From Streptomyces turgidiscabies Car8 (GTDB taxonomy: Bacteria > Actinomycetota > Actinomycetes > Streptomycetales > Streptomycetaceae), in contig NZ_AEJB01000514.1 in assembly GCF_000331005.1 (NCBI RefSeq), positions 90,169 through 154,168 of the forward strand: a stretch of DNA of 64,000 bases, given 5' to 3'. The translations under genes were made by a program, and so were the position numbers. The notes beneath the pieces were generated by a model that saw only the letters and a program-made list of their open reading frames with translations, was not told the origin of the DNA and did no database searches. Each line of letters opens with the position of its first letter. The first letter of the stretch is position 1. This document shows, one piece after another, positions 56,477 to 64,000 of the stretch.

Positions 56477-58900
56477 TCAGAGAGTTGGCGGCAGTGCCTG
56501 TTCCGCCCAGATGGTCTTGCCGGTGCCGGTGGGGCGGGTGCCCCAGCGGTCGGTGAGCTGGGCGACCAGGAGAAGGCCGCGTCCGCCCTCGTCGAAGGTG
56601 CGCGCCCGGCGCAGATGCGGCGAGGTGCTGCTGGCGTCGGAGACCTCGCAGATCAGGGTGCGGTCGCGGATCAGCCGTAGCTGGATGGGGTCTCCGCCGT
56701 AGCGGATGGCGTTGGTGACCAGCTCGCTGACGACCAGCTCCGTGACGAAGGCGGCCTCGTCGATGCCCCAGCGGGTCAGCTGGGCGGTGACGTGCTTACG
56801 GGCGAGGGCGACCACGGCCGGGTCGGCGGGCAGGTCCCAGACCGCGACCTGTTCGGCGTCCAGGGCGCGGGTGCGGGCGACCAGCAGGGCGACGTCGTCG
56901 CCCGGTGTCTGCGGGAGCAGGGCACCGAGCACCGTGTCGCAGACCTCCTCCAGGCTGTCGGCCGGTACCGCGAGTGCCGTGCACAGGGCGGCCGTCCCGG
57001 TGTCGATGTCACGATCGCGGGCCTCGACCAGACCGTCCGTGTAGAGGGCCAGCACGGCGCCCTCGGGCAGCTCCAGCTCGGTCGCCTCGAACGGCAGCCC
57101 GCCGACACCGAGCATGGGACCGGCGCTCACCCGCACCACCTCGACCCGGCCGTCGGGATACAGGACGACGGGCGGCGGATGCCCGGCGGCGGCGAGCGTG
57201 CAGCGCCGGGACACCGGGTCGTAGACCGCGTACAGACAGGTCGCGCCGATCTCGGCCGACTCGCCGCTCTCGTCCGTCCCGAGATGACCGACCAGGTCGT
57301 CGAGGTGGGTGAGCAGCTCGTCGGGCGGCAGATCGACGTCCGCCAGTGTCCAGACCGCCGTCCGGAGCCTGCCCATGGTCACCGAGGCGTGCAGGCCGTG
57401 GCCGACGACATCCCCGACGACCAGCGCCACCCGGGTCCCGGACAGCGGGATCACGTCGAACCAGTCACCGCCGACGCCCGCCTGGGACAGCGCGGGCAGA
57501 TAGCGGGAGGCGGACTCGACGGCCGCCTGTCCGGCCACCGTCTGGGGCAGCAGGCTGCGCTGGAGGGCCAGGGCGGTGGTGCGCTCGCGGGTGTAGCGGC
57601 GGGCGTTGTCCACGCACACGGCCGCGCGGCTGACCAGTTCCCGGGCCAGCGACTCGTCGTCGTCGTCGAACTCGTCGGGTTTCTCAGGGGTCAGCAGCCG
57701 CACGAACACGGCGACACCCAGCGTCGTACCGCGTGCCTTCAGCGGTACGGCCATCAGCGCGATTTCGTGGGTGTCCGTGCCGTCGTCGGTACGCAGTTTG
57801 GCGGAGCGGGCGGTGTGCCGGCCGAACCACCGGTCGAGGTCCGGGTCGCCGGTGCGGGCGAGGACGGGCAGGCCGGTGGCGAGCGCGCGGGCCGGTGGCG
57901 AGTACGCCGGGTAGACGTCCGCCACACCGAGCCCGATCGCCGCCTCCGGCACCCCGGCCGTGAGCGAATGGTGGGCGACCCTGCGCAGCTCCACACCCGC
58001 GTCCACCTGCCCGACCGTCGGTTCGTCGCCCTGCAGCACCGAGTCCAGCAGGTCCACGCTGGCGAAGTCGGCGAGCCGGGGCACCACCAGTTCCGCGAGT
58101 TCCCGGGCGGTCTGGACGACGTCGAGCCGGGTGCCGATGCCCGCGGCGGCCTCGTCGAGCATGGCCAGCCGCTGCCTGGCCCAGTGCTGCTCGCTGCTGT
58201 CGAAAGCGGCGAGGGCGACGCCGAGCAGTTCGTCGGCCGGGTCGCGCAGCGGCCACATCTCGATGTTCCAGGCGTGCATGCGCCGCCCCGAGGGCGACCG
58301 CGTCCAGCTCTCGTAGTGGACCGGCCGGCCCGTCTCCGCCACGATCTCCAGATGGCGCCGGAAGCCCCGGCTGTGCTCGGCGTCCTCGACGGTGTCGGGG
58401 TAGTAGCGGTGCAGGAACTCCGCCTCGGGCCGGCCCATGACCGCGCAGGCCACGTCGTTCATCCGCAGGTAGCGCTGCCCGGCGTCGAAGACGGACATCG
58501 ACATGGAGGCCTGCCGGAACGCCAGCTCGGCCAGGGCCCGCCCGGCGTCGTCGGGCGCCGCCGTGATGACGTACGCCTGCCGCTCCCCCGGCACGGGGCA
58601 CAGTCGCAGCGCCAGCTCGACACTCCGCCCGTCGCGGTGTCGTACGCCCACGACGGCGGCGCCGGAGGTGCGCAGTTCCCGCCAGGCCGCACGCGGGTCG
58701 CCGGTCGCCAGGTCCGCCGCCGGGCGGCCGGTGATCTCGGCGGCGGTGTGTCCGGTGAGCCTGCGGGCACCCTCGCTCCAGCCCGTGAGAGTGCCCCGCG
58801 CGTCGATCACCGCCAGCGCGTCACCGGCCGGGACCACCCGCTGTTTCTCGCGCGGCCCATTCACCATATGCCCAAGAATGAGGGCATTGGCGGCCGTCAT
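56477..58900 (-). CDS. PAS-GAF-SpoIIE phosphatase with HATPase domain
   Basis: An 807-residue regulator of the Streptomyces RsbU/SpoIIE type. Approximate domains: PAS (25-115), PAS (120-235, RYLRMNDVACAVMGRPEAEFL), GAF (255-425), PP2C phosphatase (455-670, GVGGDWFDVIPL and VALVVGDVVGHGLHAS with the metal-binding Asp residues), and an anti-sigma-type HATPase (690-807, VVSELVTNAIRYGG and GRGLLLVAQLTDRWG). Such proteins dephosphorylate anti-sigma-factor antagonists and so tune stress sigma factors. The ATG at 58900 follows a TTG at 58903; the site just before is weak. Starts 11 bp after the SGNH gene on the same strand. Confidence 0.92.
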   Translation of the reverse strand: MTAANALILGHMVNGPREKQRVVPAGDALAVIDARGTLTGWSEGARRLTGHTAAEITGRPAADLATGDPRAAWRELRTSGAAVVGVRHRDGRSVELALRLCPVPGERQAYVITAAPDDAGRALAELAFRQASMSMSVFDAGQRYLRMNDVACAVMGRPEAEFLHRYYPDTVEDAEHSRGFRRHLEIVAETGRPVHYESWTRSPSGRRMHAWNIEMWPLRDPADELLGVALAAFDSSEQHWARQRLAMLDEAAAGIGTRLDVVQTARELAELVVPRLADFASVDLLDSVLQGDEPTVGQVDAGVELRRVAHHSLTAGVPEAAIGLGVADVYPAYSPPARALATGLPVLARTGDPDLDRWFGRHTARSAKLRTDDGTDTHEIALMAVPLKARGTTLGVAVFVRLLTPEKPDEFDDDDESLARELVSRAAVCVDNARRYTRERTTALALQRSLLPQTVAGQAAVESASRYLPALSQAGVGGDWFDVIPLSGTRVALVVGDVVGHGLHASVTMGRLRTAVWTLADVDLPPDELLTHLDDLVGHLGTDESGESAEIGATCLYAVYDPVSRRCTLAAAGHPPPVVLYPDGRVEVVRVSAGPMLGVGGLPFEATELELPEGAVLALYTDGLVEARDRDIDTGTAALCTALAVPADSLEEVCDTVLGALLPQTPGDDVALLVARTRALDAEQVAVWDLPADPAVVALARKHVTAQLTRWGIDEAAFVTELVVSELVTNAIRYGGDPIQLRLIRDRTLICEVSDASSTSPHLRRARTFDEGGRGLLLVAQLTDRWGTRPTGTGKTIWAEQALPPTL

Positions 58901-58910
58901 CAACCCGGGG

Positions 58911-60272
58911 TCAGCTCTTCCTGAACCAGGACGCGGGAACGGCGGCGGCCAGCGTGCGGTACCCCTCGGGATTGAGGTGCAGCCAGTCCCCGTCGTGCAG
59001 GTCGGCGCGCAGCCGGCCCGGATCGGCCGGGTCTCGGACCGCCCGGTCGAAGTCGACGACGGCGTCGAAGGCGCCCCCGGTGCGGATCCAGGCGTTCACG
59101 GCCTGCCGGGTCGTCTCGCGCAGGCCCGCCGGGTCGTCGTACGGCGTGTTGCCGCGGAAGGGTGTGAGGGTGGCGCCGTAGACGCGGATGCCCTGGGCGT
59201 GCGCGCGGACGACGATCTGCCGGTAGGCGGCGACGAGGTCGTCGGTGACGCGCTGCTGGGCGGCCGGGGTGGCCTCGGCGGTTCCGATGTCGTTGACGCC
59301 CTCGAAGACGATCAGCCAGGAGACCCCGCTGTGCGCCAGGACGTCCCGGTCGAGCCGGGCGAGGGCGTTGGGTCCGAGTCCGTCGTTGAGAACCCGGTTG
59401 CCGCCCGCGGCCTGGTTCAGTACGGCGATCCGGTTGCCGCCCGGAAGGCCCCTGAGCCGGTCCAGGAGCTGGTCGGGCCAGCGGTTGTTGGCGTTGGTCG
59501 TGGAGCCACGGCCGTCGGACAGCGAGTCGCCCAGCACGGCGACGGCACGCGTGTCCGGCCTGGAGAGCACCTCGACATCGCTGAGCAGGTACCAGTGGTT
59601 GACCGGGGTGGCCCCGGGCAGATCCTGTTCGCCGGTGCCGTCGCCGGTGCGCAGGTACGAGGTGGTGCGCGAGCCCGGGTGCGAGGTGAGCGCGAGTGAG
59701 GCCTGGCCGTTCGCCAGGTACGTCGTCACGGTCAGGTTGGTCGCGGGGCGCAGCCCGAAGTCCAGCGGATCGGAGACGACCTGCGCCCCGGCGGGGACGG
59801 TGGTGGACCGGCGCCCGGCGAACGTCACCTCGCGCAGAGTGCCGGGTTCGACGGCGCTGACTCCGGCCCGGCCTTCGGCGGGGAGGGCGACCGTCACGGC
59901 GGTGAGGGGCAGCGGGGTGGTGCCGAACGCGTTGGAGAAGCGCAGCCGGACGCGCTCGCCGCCGGTGGAGACACGCACCGTCTGGCGCAGGGTGGTGTCG
60001 ACGAGGACGGCACGCTCCCCGGTGAAGGGCGCGGGGGGCAGGTTGCCGGGCTCGGTGAGCTGCGGCATCGACGTCCAGGTGTTGACCCAGTGCGGGGCGG
60101 ACCGGGCCGGGTGGGCGACCGTCGGCTGCGGGCTTCTGACCAGGGCCACCACGGCGGACGACGCCACAGCGACGGCCAGCACGAACACGCAGGTGGCGAC
60201 CAGGTAGGCGAGCGCTGCTCTGGCGGACGGCCGCTGGGGCCGGGGCGACTGCGCGAGGCGGGGCGACTTCAC
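58911..60272 (-). CDS. Secreted SGNH/GDSL hydrolase
   Basis: A 453-residue esterase/lipase-fold hydrolase, anchored or exported by one N-terminal helix (about residues 20-48). An N-terminal beta domain of about 180 residues precedes the catalytic part: VLGDSLSDGRG (Ser, GDSL block I), Gly in LNQAAGGNRVL, IVFEGVNDIG (Asn, block III) and DWLHLNPEGYRTLA (Asp-x-x-His, block V). Relatives cleave acyl or sugar esters of polysaccharides. GTG at 60272. It stands near the pectinase/esterase block, so it may deacetylate plant polysaccharides; the substrate is not proven. Confidence 0.88.
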   Translation of the reverse strand: MKSPRLAQSPRPQRPSARAALAYLVATCVFVLAVAVASSAVVALVRSPQPTVAHPARSAPHWVNTWTSMPQLTEPGNLPPAPFTGERAVLVDTTLRQTVRVSTGGERVRLRFSNAFGTTPLPLTAVTVALPAEGRAGVSAVEPGTLREVTFAGRRSTTVPAGAQVVSDPLDFGLRPATNLTVTTYLANGQASLALTSHPGSRTTSYLRTGDGTGEQDLPGATPVNHWYLLSDVEVLSRPDTRAVAVLGDSLSDGRGSTTNANNRWPDQLLDRLRGLPGGNRIAVLNQAAGGNRVLNDGLGPNALARLDRDVLAHSGVSWLIVFEGVNDIGTAEATPAAQQRVTDDLVAAYRQIVVRAHAQGIRVYGATLTPFRGNTPYDDPAGLRETTRQAVNAWIRTGGAFDAVVDFDRAVRDPADPGRLRADLHDGDWLHLNPEGYRTLAAAVPASWFRKS

Positions 60273-60371
60273 GGGCCGGGTGCCTTCCTCTGTCCGGACG
60301 GGCTTCTTCGATTACGCGGAGCGGGAGGTGACCGGGTGCGCGCTCGTGGCACGCACCCGGCACAGGGGGGC

Positions 60372-61703
60372 TCAACCGGCCGTGCAGGCCGTTCCGTTGA
60401 GCGTGAATCCGGACGGTGCGGCACTGTTGCCCGTGTGGTTCGCCTGGTAGCCGAAACCGACACTCGCGCCGGGCGCGATGCTCGCGTTGTAGGTGACGTT
60501 GGTGGCGGTCACCGCGCCGGAGGAGGGCGCGAAGGTGGCGCTCCAGCCGGAGGTGATGCTCTGGCCGGAGGGCAGGGTAAAGCCCAGTTTCCAGCCGTTC
60601 ACGGCAGTCGTGGTGTTGTTGGTGATGGTCACGGACGCGGTCAGCCCGGTGTTCCAGGCGTTGGTCGTGACCGCCACCTTGCAGGCGCCGGCCGGGGGCT
60701 GGGGCACGGTGCCGCCGCTGTCCAGGCCGAAGAAGGTGATCACGCGGGCTGCCATGCCGGTGGTGATCAGGTTGTGGCCGACACCCTGGAGGCTGATGGC
60801 CTCGACTGGGGCCTTGTCACCGGTGGCGCCGTAGCGGGTGCGGGTCCAGCCGGACTGGGGCGAGTCGGTCGCGGACGGCGTCTGGGTGAGCCCCTGCACA
60901 TTGGTCCACTGCTTGATCTCCTCCCCGAAGTTGGGGTAGCGCAGGGTGTCGTCCTCGGTGCCGTGCCAGAGCTGCATGCGCGGCCGGGCGCCGGTGTATC
61001 CGGGGTAGGCGTTGCGCACCAGGTCGCCCCACTCCTGCGGGGTGTGGGTCACCGTTCCCTGGGCGCACTCGCTGTTCCACTCCGAGCCGTTGGTGGTGGC
61101 GAAGCAGCCGAACGGTACGCCCGCGAAGGCCGAACCGCCCGCGAAGACGTCCGGGTAGTCGCCGAGCAGGACGTTGGTCATCATCGCGCCGGAGGAGACC
61201 CCGGTGGCGAAGACCCTGCTGGTGTCGGCGTTGTAGGTCCGGGTGACCCAGTCGACCATGGACCTGATGCCGACCGGGTCGCTGCCGCCGCCCCGGGTGA
61301 GCGCCTGCGGCGAGGAGACGTCGAAGCACTTGCTGCTGCGCGTGACGGACGGGTAGATCACGATGAAGCCGTAGCGGTCGGCCAGCGAGGCGTACTCGGT
61401 GTTGGAGTAGAAGACGGGGCCGGAGCCGGTGCACCAGTGCACGGCCACCAGAACCGCGGGGCGCGTGGTGACGCTGTCCGGCACATACACGTACATCTGC
61501 AGGTTGCTCGGGTTGGCCCCGAAGTTCGTCACCTCGGTGAGCGCGGCCGCCGCCGCTGCGGGGGCCGCCGCCGGCTCCGTACGGGCCGCCGCCGCGGGCG
61601 CGGTGAGAAATGTCGCCGCGAGTAACGGCAGCAGGCCTGCGAGAAGCGCGACGAGCGCCGAGCGCAGCGGTCGTTTCGCGGTGGTGCCGACAGTGGTGGA
61701 CAC
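60372..61703 (-). CDS. Secreted PHB-depolymerase-family esterase with CBM2 (acetyl xylan esterase type)
   Basis: A 443-residue secreted enzyme. Signal peptide (about residues 14-40) and an Ala-rich linker; the esterase domain (about 55-325) has ATGVSSGAMMTNVLL with the catalytic Ser, and an Asp/His pair later (WHGTEDDTL, LQGVGHNLI). It ends in a CBM2 cellulose/xylan-binding module of about 100 residues (ACKVAVTTNAWNTGLTASVTITNNTTTAVNGWKLGFTLPSGQ). The module and family point to acetyl or feruloyl ester removal from xylan. A TGGAAGCGCTCCCA box lies 107 bp upstream, one mismatch from the CebR site. GTG at 61703. Confidence 0.9.
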   Translation of the reverse strand: MSTTVGTTAKRPLRSALVALLAGLLPLLAATFLTAPAAAARTEPAAAPAAAAAALTEVTNFGANPSNLQMYVYVPDSVTTRPAVLVAVHWCTGSGPVFYSNTEYASLADRYGFIVIYPSVTRSSKCFDVSSPQALTRGGGSDPVGIRSMVDWVTRTYNADTSRVFATGVSSGAMMTNVLLGDYPDVFAGGSAFAGVPFGCFATTNGSEWNSECAQGTVTHTPQEWGDLVRNAYPGYTGARPRMQLWHGTEDDTLRYPNFGEEIKQWTNVQGLTQTPSATDSPQSGWTRTRYGATGDKAPVEAISLQGVGHNLITTGMAARVITFFGLDSGGTVPQPPAGACKVAVTTNAWNTGLTASVTITNNTTTAVNGWKLGFTLPSGQSITSGWSATFAPSSGAVTATNVTYNASIAPGASVGFGYQANHTGNSAAPSGFTLNGTACTAG

Positions 61704-61809
61704 GTCCTGGTCCCTTCCTGATCACGGCTCGTGGGGTAACGCGTGGCGGAAGTCGAAGTCCCGCTCCGCGGGGCTGCCCGCCCGCATCGTGGCATGAGCA
61801 TGGCCCCCA

Positions 61810-61823
61810 TGGAAGCGCTCCCA
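61810..61823. promoter_or_regulatory. CebR-type operator
   Basis: TGGAAGCGCTCCCA differs in one base from TGGGAGCGCTCCCA, the site of the Streptomyces cellobiose/cellotriose repressor CebR. Located 107 bp before the esterase start. Confidence 0.65.
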
Positions 61824-61887
61824 CACATCGAAAACATTCGCTGACCAGCGGTTGCGGATCCGCGGTACACGCATTGCGCGCAAAGCG

Positions 61888-61916
61888 TTGACCAGAAAGC
61901 GCTTACCCCCTACCTT
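61888..61916 (+). promoter_or_regulatory. Pectate-lyase promoter with embedded LacI-type site
   Basis: TTGACC (61888-61893) and TACCTT (61911-61916) are separated by 17 bp. The spacer carries GAAAGCGCTTAC (61895-61906), an imperfect palindrome with central GCGC of the LacI type. A repressor bound there would block RNA polymerase. Confidence 0.6.
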
Positions 61917-62149
61917 CCGTTCATCGATGTGACCCATCGATGTCGATCCCCGTTCGACTAGAAGGCCCGAAACGTACGCACCCAGGGACGTGCACTCCCT
62001 GAAGCGCCTACATCCCGCCACTTCGAGCCCTCCGTCGCCGCTCCATCGAGTCACGTGCAGCGCACCACTCGACGAACAACATGGTGAATTTCATTCACAT
62101 GGCTGACCTCCCCCACGGTCAGCCGGCCCTCCCGAAGGGACGCACCCGC

Positions 62150-63130
62150 ATGCGTACACGCCCCCCACGTACACGAACGCAAAGATCTGTGGCGGCGACG
62201 GCCGTGGCCACCGCTCTCGCGGCCGCCGCCGTGCTGACCGTCCCCCAGTCGGCCGGTGCCGCCGAGACCGCACCCATCGGATTCGGTGCGGGAACGACCG
62301 GCGGCGGCAACGCCACCCCGGTCACCGTGACGACGCTCGCCGCTTTCCGGACGGCCGTCACGGGCAACGCGGCGAAGGTCGTCCGGGTGAGCGGTCTGAT
62401 CACGCTGAGCGGCCAGGTCGACCTCGGCTCCAACACCACGGTCCTGGGCGTCGGTTCGTCCTCCGGTTTCACCGGGGGCGGCCTCAGGATCAAGGAGGAG
62501 ACGAACGTCGTCGTCCGCAACCTCAACATCAGCAAGCCGCTCGCACCGTCCGACGGCGTGACCGTCCAGGAGTCCAAGAAGGTGTGGATCGACCACAACT
62601 CCTTCTCCGCGGACCGCGCTCACGACAAGGACTACTACGACGGTCTGCTGGACATCAACCACGGCTCCGACAACGTGACGGTGTCCTGGAACACCTTCAA
62701 GGACCACTTCAAGGGCTCACTCGTCGGCCACAGCGACAACAACGCGTCCGAGGACACCGGCCACCTGAAAGTGACGTACCACCACAACCACTTCAGCAAC
62801 GTGTACTCCCGCATCCCCAGCCTGCGGTTCGGCACCGGCCACTTCTACGACAACTACGTCCAGGGCGCCGAGACCGCCGTGCACTCGCGCATGGGCGCCC
62901 AGATGCTCGTCGAGAACAACGTCTTCCGTTCGACACTCGTCGCGGTCACCACGAACCGCAGCAGCGACATCGACGGATACGCCAACCTGCGCGGCAACGA
63001 CCTCGGCGGAGCCGCCACGGAGGTCTCGCGGGTCGGCACGTTCACCACCGCTCCGTACAGCTACACGGCAGAACCGGCCTCGACCGTCGTCGCCTCGGTG
63101 ACGTCCGGCGCGGGCGCCGGAAAGCTCTGA
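62150..63130 (+). CDS. Secreted pectate lyase, PL1 family
   Basis: A 326-residue secreted lyase that splits polygalacturonate by beta-elimination with calcium. A Sec signal (about residues 10-36, ending SAGAAETAP), then the parallel beta-helix with KKVWIDHNSFSADRAHDKDYYDGLLDINHGSDNVTVSWNTFKDHFKGSLVGHSD, HLKVTYHHNHFSNVYSRIPSLRFGTGHFYDNYV, and the conserved Arg of the active site in SRIPSLR. The ATG at 62150 follows AAGGGA and yields a proper signal peptide. It and the PL3 lyase, 44 bp downstream, form an operon behind the promoter at 61888. Confidence 0.94.
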   Translation: MRTRPPRTRTQRSVAATAVATALAAAAVLTVPQSAGAAETAPIGFGAGTTGGGNATPVTVTTLAAFRTAVTGNAAKVVRVSGLITLSGQVDLGSNTTVLGVGSSSGFTGGGLRIKEETNVVVRNLNISKPLAPSDGVTVQESKKVWIDHNSFSADRAHDKDYYDGLLDINHGSDNVTVSWNTFKDHFKGSLVGHSDNNASEDTGHLKVTYHHNHFSNVYSRIPSLRFGTGHFYDNYVQGAETAVHSRMGAQMLVENNVFRSTLVAVTTNRSSDIDGYANLRGNDLGGAATEVSRVGTFTTAPYSYTAEPASTVVASVTSGAGAGKL

Positions 63131-63174
63131 CGACTCCCCACACAGCACTACCGACCGGAAGAAGGCAACGGGAC

Positions 63175-63981
63175 ATGACTTCTACGACACGTCCACGCGC
63201 GCGCGGGCGCGCGCTGACCGGCACCCTGGCCACGCTCAGCCTTTCGCTTGGCATGATCATGACCAGCGGAGCGCTCTCCCCGGCGAGCGCCGCGACCTGG
63301 CCGACCGCCAACGGCAGCCAGGGCGTCTCCTCGACCATCCCGGTCTCCGGCACCAAGGACTACGGGATGAAGCGTCTCTACGGCACCGGGGACCTCGGCA
63401 GCGGCGGCCAGGACGAGAACCAGAAACCGCTCCTGGAGCTGGCCGCGGGCGCCGTCCTCAAGAACGTCATCATCGGCGCCCCGGCGTCCGACGGCATCCA
63501 CTGCAAGGGCAGCTGCACGTTGCAGAACGTGTGGTGGGAGGACGTCGGTGAGGACGCCGCGACCTTCCGGGGCAGCTCCTCGTCGAACGTCTACACGGTG
63601 TCCGGCGGCGGCGCCAAGGAGGCCAGCGACAAGGTGTTCCAGTTCAACGGCGCCGGGACGCTCAACATCTCCAACTTCGCGGCGAAGAACTTCGGCACCT
63701 TCGTGCGGTCCTGCGGCAACTGCTCCACGCAGTACAAGCGGACCATCAACCTCACCAACATCGAGGCGACCTGGAAGGGAGGCAAGCTCGCCGGCATCAA
63801 CACCAACTACGGCGACAGCGCCACCCTGAGGGGCATCACGATCGTCGGGGACTCCAGCAAGAAGATCGTTCCCTGCCAGAAGTACATCGGCAACAACACC
63901 GGCAAGGAGCCGACCACGAACGGCTCCAACCCCGACGGCACGTACTGCAAGTACGCGACCAGCGACATCACGTACCGCTGA
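63175..63981 (+). CDS. Secreted pectate lyase, PL3 family
   Basis: A 268-residue secreted lyase, smaller and unrelated in detail to PL1. A signal peptide (about residues 10-39, ending ASAATWP) is followed by the PL3 block KPLLELAAGAVLKNVIIGAPASDGIHCKGSCTLQNVWWEDVGEDAATF, then VFQFNGAGTLNISNFAAKNFGTFVRSCGNC and KRTINLTNIEATWKGGKLAGINTNYGD. Several Cys probably form disulphides. ATG 63175 has GAAGG upstream. Cotranscribed with PL1, giving two complementary lyases acting on different pectin stretches. The gene is complete; 19 bp of unassigned sequence follow to the window end. Confidence 0.94.
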   Translation: MTSTTRPRARGRALTGTLATLSLSLGMIMTSGALSPASAATWPTANGSQGVSSTIPVSGTKDYGMKRLYGTGDLGSGGQDENQKPLLELAAGAVLKNVIIGAPASDGIHCKGSCTLQNVWWEDVGEDAATFRGSSSSNVYTVSGGGAKEASDKVFQFNGAGTLNISNFAAKNFGTFVRSCGNCSTQYKRTINLTNIEATWKGGKLAGINTNYGDSATLRGITIVGDSSKKIVPCQKYIGNNTGKEPTTNGSNPDGTYCKYATSDITYR

Positions 63982-64000
63982 TCCATCCCCCCACCGGTGG

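Larger units (their letters stand above)
61704..62149. other. Divergent control region between esterase and pectate lyase genes
   Basis: 446 bp without a convincing gene. It holds a CebR-type box (61810-61823), a promoter-like TTGACC-N17-TACCTT with a GAAAGCGCTTAC repeat in its spacer (61888-61916), and a long leader to the first lyase. Frames starting at 62081 and 62099 are in phase with the lyase but read through sequence with no signal-peptide sense, so I treat them as leader. Confidence 0.6.

Noticed and set aside
56792..58924. A 710-codon plus-strand frame
   Set aside because: Mirror of the SpoIIE phosphatase gene with no recognisable domain.
1..64000. CRISPR arrays, tRNA/rRNA genes, transposases, integrase/att sites
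   Set aside because: None was seen on either strand; no regularly spaced repeats, cloverleaf-like segments or recombinase motifs were recognised.

Overview
This is a high-GC actinobacterial chromosome segment, almost certainly Streptomyces. The GC content is very high, third codon positions are nearly all G or C, GTG and TTG starts are frequent, and start/stop overlaps of the GTGA or ATGA type are common. The gene families are also typical of Streptomyces: DUF6332, DUF6214, DUF6421 and DUF6986 proteins, an LVIVD-repeat/DUF305 pair, LuxR-type two-component systems, a SpoIIE phosphatase with a C-terminal ATPase domain, and Tat-exported proteins. I saw no rRNA, tRNA, CRISPR array, prophage, insertion sequence or transposase, so it reads as ordinary chromosome-arm sequence.

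Layout. 0-5 kb: a monocarboxylate uptake locus (CstA fragment, DUF3311 protein, sodium:solute symporter) whose symporter gene overlaps a sigma-factor gene and a small membrane-protein gene. 5-8 kb: TetR regulator, CadD-like transporter and aldehyde dehydrogenase; a 21-bp operator-like palindrome in front of the regulator recurs in front of the dehydrogenase. 8-13 kb: GH43 glycosidase, alpha/beta hydrolase, mycothiol-dependent isomerase-like protein and MFS exporter. 13-17 kb: a NarL-type two-component system, and a TetR regulator divergent from an F420-type oxidoreductase. 17-24 kb: geranylgeranyl-reductase-like flavoprotein, M20 dipeptidase, P-loop/NUDIX fusion, SnoaL-like protein, and a ROK kinase divergent from a LacI regulator. 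24-34 kb: sensor Ser/Thr kinase, HpcH-type aldolase, secreted EEP phosphohydrolase, etfBA, a flavin reductase behind a sulphur-type leader peptide, thioredoxin/DUF4395, and an acyltransferase. 33-43 kb: B3/4 protein, transglutaminase-like protein, the DUF6421-SDR-threonine aldolase operon, GDPD, GNAT, VOC, DUF5134, M56 peptidase and PAP2 phosphatase. 43-50 kb: MMPL exporter followed by a two-component system, MarR divergent from a PLP decarboxylase, and a HAD hydrolase. 50-59 kb: LVIVD/DUF305, DUF6214, ferredoxin reductase, NCS2 permease and SpoIIE phosphatase. 59-64 kb: a polysaccharide block with an SGNH hydrolase, a CBM2-bearing esterase, and PL1 and PL3 pectate lyases.

The most informative signals lie between genes. 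They are the shared TetR operator (4882 and 7813), long perfect palindromes at 15528 and 43137, a doubled TetR operator at 16397/16447, a cysteine-type leader peptide at 31355-31435, and LacI/CebR-type boxes in front of the esterase and pectate lyases (61810 and 61895). The least understood enzyme is the DUF6421 protein, which carries an HDxxH...E pattern resembling a zinc-protease site. Starts and motifs were read by eye; no database search was run.
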